Made by a program: the position numbers and the translations under genes
Notes under the pieces: generated by a model
What the model was told of the DNA's origin: nothing
The model's database searches: none
What the model saw: the letters and a program-made list of their open reading frames with translations, nothing else
NCBI GenBank assembly: GCA_016200595.1
Contig: JACQEL010000931.1
Location: 1 to 12,617, forward strand
DNA length: 12,617 nucleotides
Source of the DNA: Deltaproteobacteria bacterium
GTDB taxonomy: Bacteria; Desulfobacterota; Binatia; Bin18
Reading direction: 5' to 3'
Shown: piece after piece, positions 11,378-12,617 of the stretch
How positions within the stretch are numbered: the first letter of the stretch is position 1
How the letters are laid out: every line of letters begins with the position of its first letter

Positions 11378-12093
11378 GGAGTTTTCTCTCCTTTTTTTCC
11401 CTCTTCCTGCTGCTTCGGCATTACCCACATCTCGACTTGCTTTTTCCCCCCTCCATCAACGAGGGTGCGTTTCTCGTCAAGATACACGGTCACCTTTTCT
11501 CCGTTTACCCGATTTTCGCCTTCCTGCAATATAGCATTCCCACTCAAGACTACCGTACGGGTCGCTTGAGTGAAGACAGCTTTCTTGGCAGTCGCATGAC
11601 GATCGCCGCTGGTGATGTCCACATTCCCTTCGGCCACGATTTCTTTGAGCTGTTGTTGCGAGGAGGTGTCCTGTGGCTTGAGTTGCCCAGTCCCCTTCGT
11701 GGGGGCGGCATTGGCTGACTTGGGTTGCGCAGCCCCCTTCGTAGGGGCTGGATTCTGTGGCTCGGGTTGTGCCGGATCCTTCTCTGGTGTCGGCTCCTGG
11801 TAAATGACAGTCATCGTATCACTTTTAAGTGTTGTTTCCCCCTGGATTGCTACGACATCCCCACGATAGACGATACGCTTGTCATTATAGAAGAATTCCA
11901 ACTCACGAGAACGAATATGGATCGGCTCTTTCCGTGAAGTGAAGGACAGCGAGTCCATCAGACTTGTGCCCGAGCCGGTAGTCGCCTGCTGTCCAGCGGC
12001 GGCTTTCCCTTCGCTGGCAGCCGGCCATCCTGAAGTCGGCAAGGACAAAACGAGGAACAGAACTGCAGCCCCCAGGCTCGACCATCTACTCAT
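11374..12093 (-). CDS. lptA: Periplasmic LPS-bridge protein LptA (OstA-like), 239 aa, with an internal repeat insertion
   Basis: LptA forms the periplasmic bridge carrying LPS from LptC to LptD. A signal peptide is clear (MSRWSSLGAAVLFLVLSLPT, cleavage probably near residues 25-26). The OstA/LptA beta-jellyroll starts at about 57 (PIHIRSRELEFFYNDKRIVY, GDVVAIQGETTLKSD) and resumes at about 150 (EIVAEGNVDITSG, AVFTQATRTVVLSGNA, NRVNGEKVTVYLDE). Between them, residues 101-142 are three 14-residue Pro/Gln/Lys-rich repeats. The C-terminus is Lys/Glu-rich. At 239 aa it is longer than E. coli LptA (185), mostly because of the insertion and a long N-terminal linker. The ATG at 12093 shares one base with the lptC stop (TAATG). 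Confidence 0.92.
   Translation of the reverse strand: MSRWSSLGAAVLFLVLSLPTSGWPAASEGKAAAGQQATTGSGTSLMDSLSFTSRKEPIHIRSRELEFFYNDKRIVYRGDVVAIQGETTLKSDTMTVIYQEPTPEKDPAQPEPQNPAPTKGAAQPKSANAAPTKGTGQLKPQDTSSQQQLKEIVAEGNVDITSGDRHATAKKAVFTQATRTVVLSGNAILQEGENRVNGEKVTVYLDEKRTLVDGGGKKQVEMWVMPKQQEEGKKGEKTP
11668..11793 (-). repeat. Three 42-bp in-frame tandem repeats inside lptA
   Basis: They encode PTPEKDPAQPEPQN, PAPTKGAAQPKSAN and AAPTKGTGQLKPQD. The units share the plan xxPxKxxxQxxxxN/D and are in register at 42-nt spacing (11752-11793, 11710-11751, 11668-11709). The last two are closest (APTKG shared). The segment is Pro-rich, charged and probably disordered. Unit number could vary between strains. 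Confidence 0.85.
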
Positions 12094-12617
12094 TATCCTT
12101 CTTCCTTGGTAAGAGTCGTATGGACATCGGCATTTAACAGCAACCTCCTATCAGCCATATCGACGCGATAACCTTGTCCCTCAACCACAAGACCGCGGCC
12201 AGTAATTTGTACAGCGCCCAGCGAGGAAATGGTGTCGTGTTCGCTGTCGTACACTGCCTCTTGGGTACGGAACGACAAATCGCCGATCTGCATCTGCAGA
12301 TCAGTCTTTAATTCCATCTGCATCACTGTCTTCTCGTCTTTCCCCATATGGAGACGCCCTTCTCCACAACGGAGCGCGACCACTTGGCCATCGCTCAGGT
12401 AGAAGGACACTTCGGGTGCTTCTACTACCACTTCGCCGTTGGCTTCAAAATAGCGGGCTTGGCGAGCCGCAATTTCCCAGATTTTTTTGCCATCGCGCAC
12501 CTGCACGCGACGAAAGTTCTGCATGCGCTGGTCTGCCTCGGGAATGATATCGGCTCTTACTCCCTCAATCATCTTGGTGTTAGCGCGCTGTTTACGTAGG
12601 GTGATAGTCAGATGGTA
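12093..12617 (-). CDS. lptC: LPS-transport protein LptC, partial (start beyond the window)
   Basis: LptC is an inner-membrane bitopic protein that passes LPS from LptFG to LptA. The C-terminal beta-jellyroll is recognisable: MQNFRRVQVRDGKKIWEIAA, ARYFEANGEVVVEAPEVSFY, a VVALRCGEGRLHM strand, AVYDSEHDTISSLGAVQITG, then GLVVEGQGYRVDMADRRLLL. These match the LptC/YrbK pattern of a message tied to early lptA. An ATG at 12572 is possible, but the frame continues open to the window edge with YHLTITLRKQRANTK, and a start at 12572 would remove the membrane anchor this family needs. So the gene very likely starts past 12617. The stop overlaps the lptA start by one base. Confidence 0.88.
   Translation of the reverse strand, partial: YHLTITLRKQRANTKMIEGVRADIIPEADQRMQNFRRVQVRDGKKIWEIAARQARYFEANGEVVVEAPEVSFYLSDGQVVALRCGEGRLHMGKDEKTVMQMELKTDLQMQIGDLSFRTQEAVYDSEHDTISSLGAVQITGRGLVVEGQGYRVDMADRRLLLNADVHTTLTKEEG

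Overview
The window is 12.6 kb of bacterial DNA with every credible gene on the minus strand, so transcription runs from high to low coordinates. A complete set of lipopolysaccharide-transport genes next to sigma-54 and nitrogen-PTS genes shows a Gram-negative (diderm) cell. Two short MetE-like proteins beside metK, a large secreted FG-GAP/lipase protein and dispersed palindromic repeats suggest an environmental deltaproteobacterium-like or related uncultivated lineage (Desulfobacterota, Binatota or Tectomicrobia type). That placement is an inference from gene content; the window holds no phylogenetic marker strong enough to settle it.

Right block (12617 to 7486): lptC (cut by the window edge), lptA, lptB, rpoN, ptsN, rapZ and an HPr gene, with overlaps or gaps of at most 47 bp, very probably one operon. 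LptC, LptA and LptB belong to the bridge and motor that move LPS to the outer membrane. RpoN is sigma-54. PtsN, RapZ and HPr are the regulatory nitrogen-PTS branch. hpf and hprK, which often sit in this cluster in other proteobacteria, are absent here.

Middle block (7485 to about 2996): an accessory stretch bracketed by two direct copies of a roughly 115-118 bp repeat (about 2878-2995 and 7336-7455, about 83% identical by hand alignment). Inside it are a long gap, a secreted multidomain esterase/lipase-like gene whose apparent signal peptide lies upstream of the first usual start codon, a vapBC-type toxin-antitoxin pair, and a REP-like hairpin.

Left block (2864 to 1): two divergent core-MetE-type methyltransferase genes (372 and about 386 aa) with complete zinc-ligand sets, separated by a cluster of hairpins and a 119-bp nested palindromic element. 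The 5' end of metK follows, with a good sigma-70 promoter and a very short structured leader. This looks like a methionine/SAM module.

No rRNA, tRNA, CRISPR array, transposase or integrase was seen. The best candidates for something undescribed are the structured metK leader, the 115-bp repeat pair, and the missing start codon of the secreted hydrolase.
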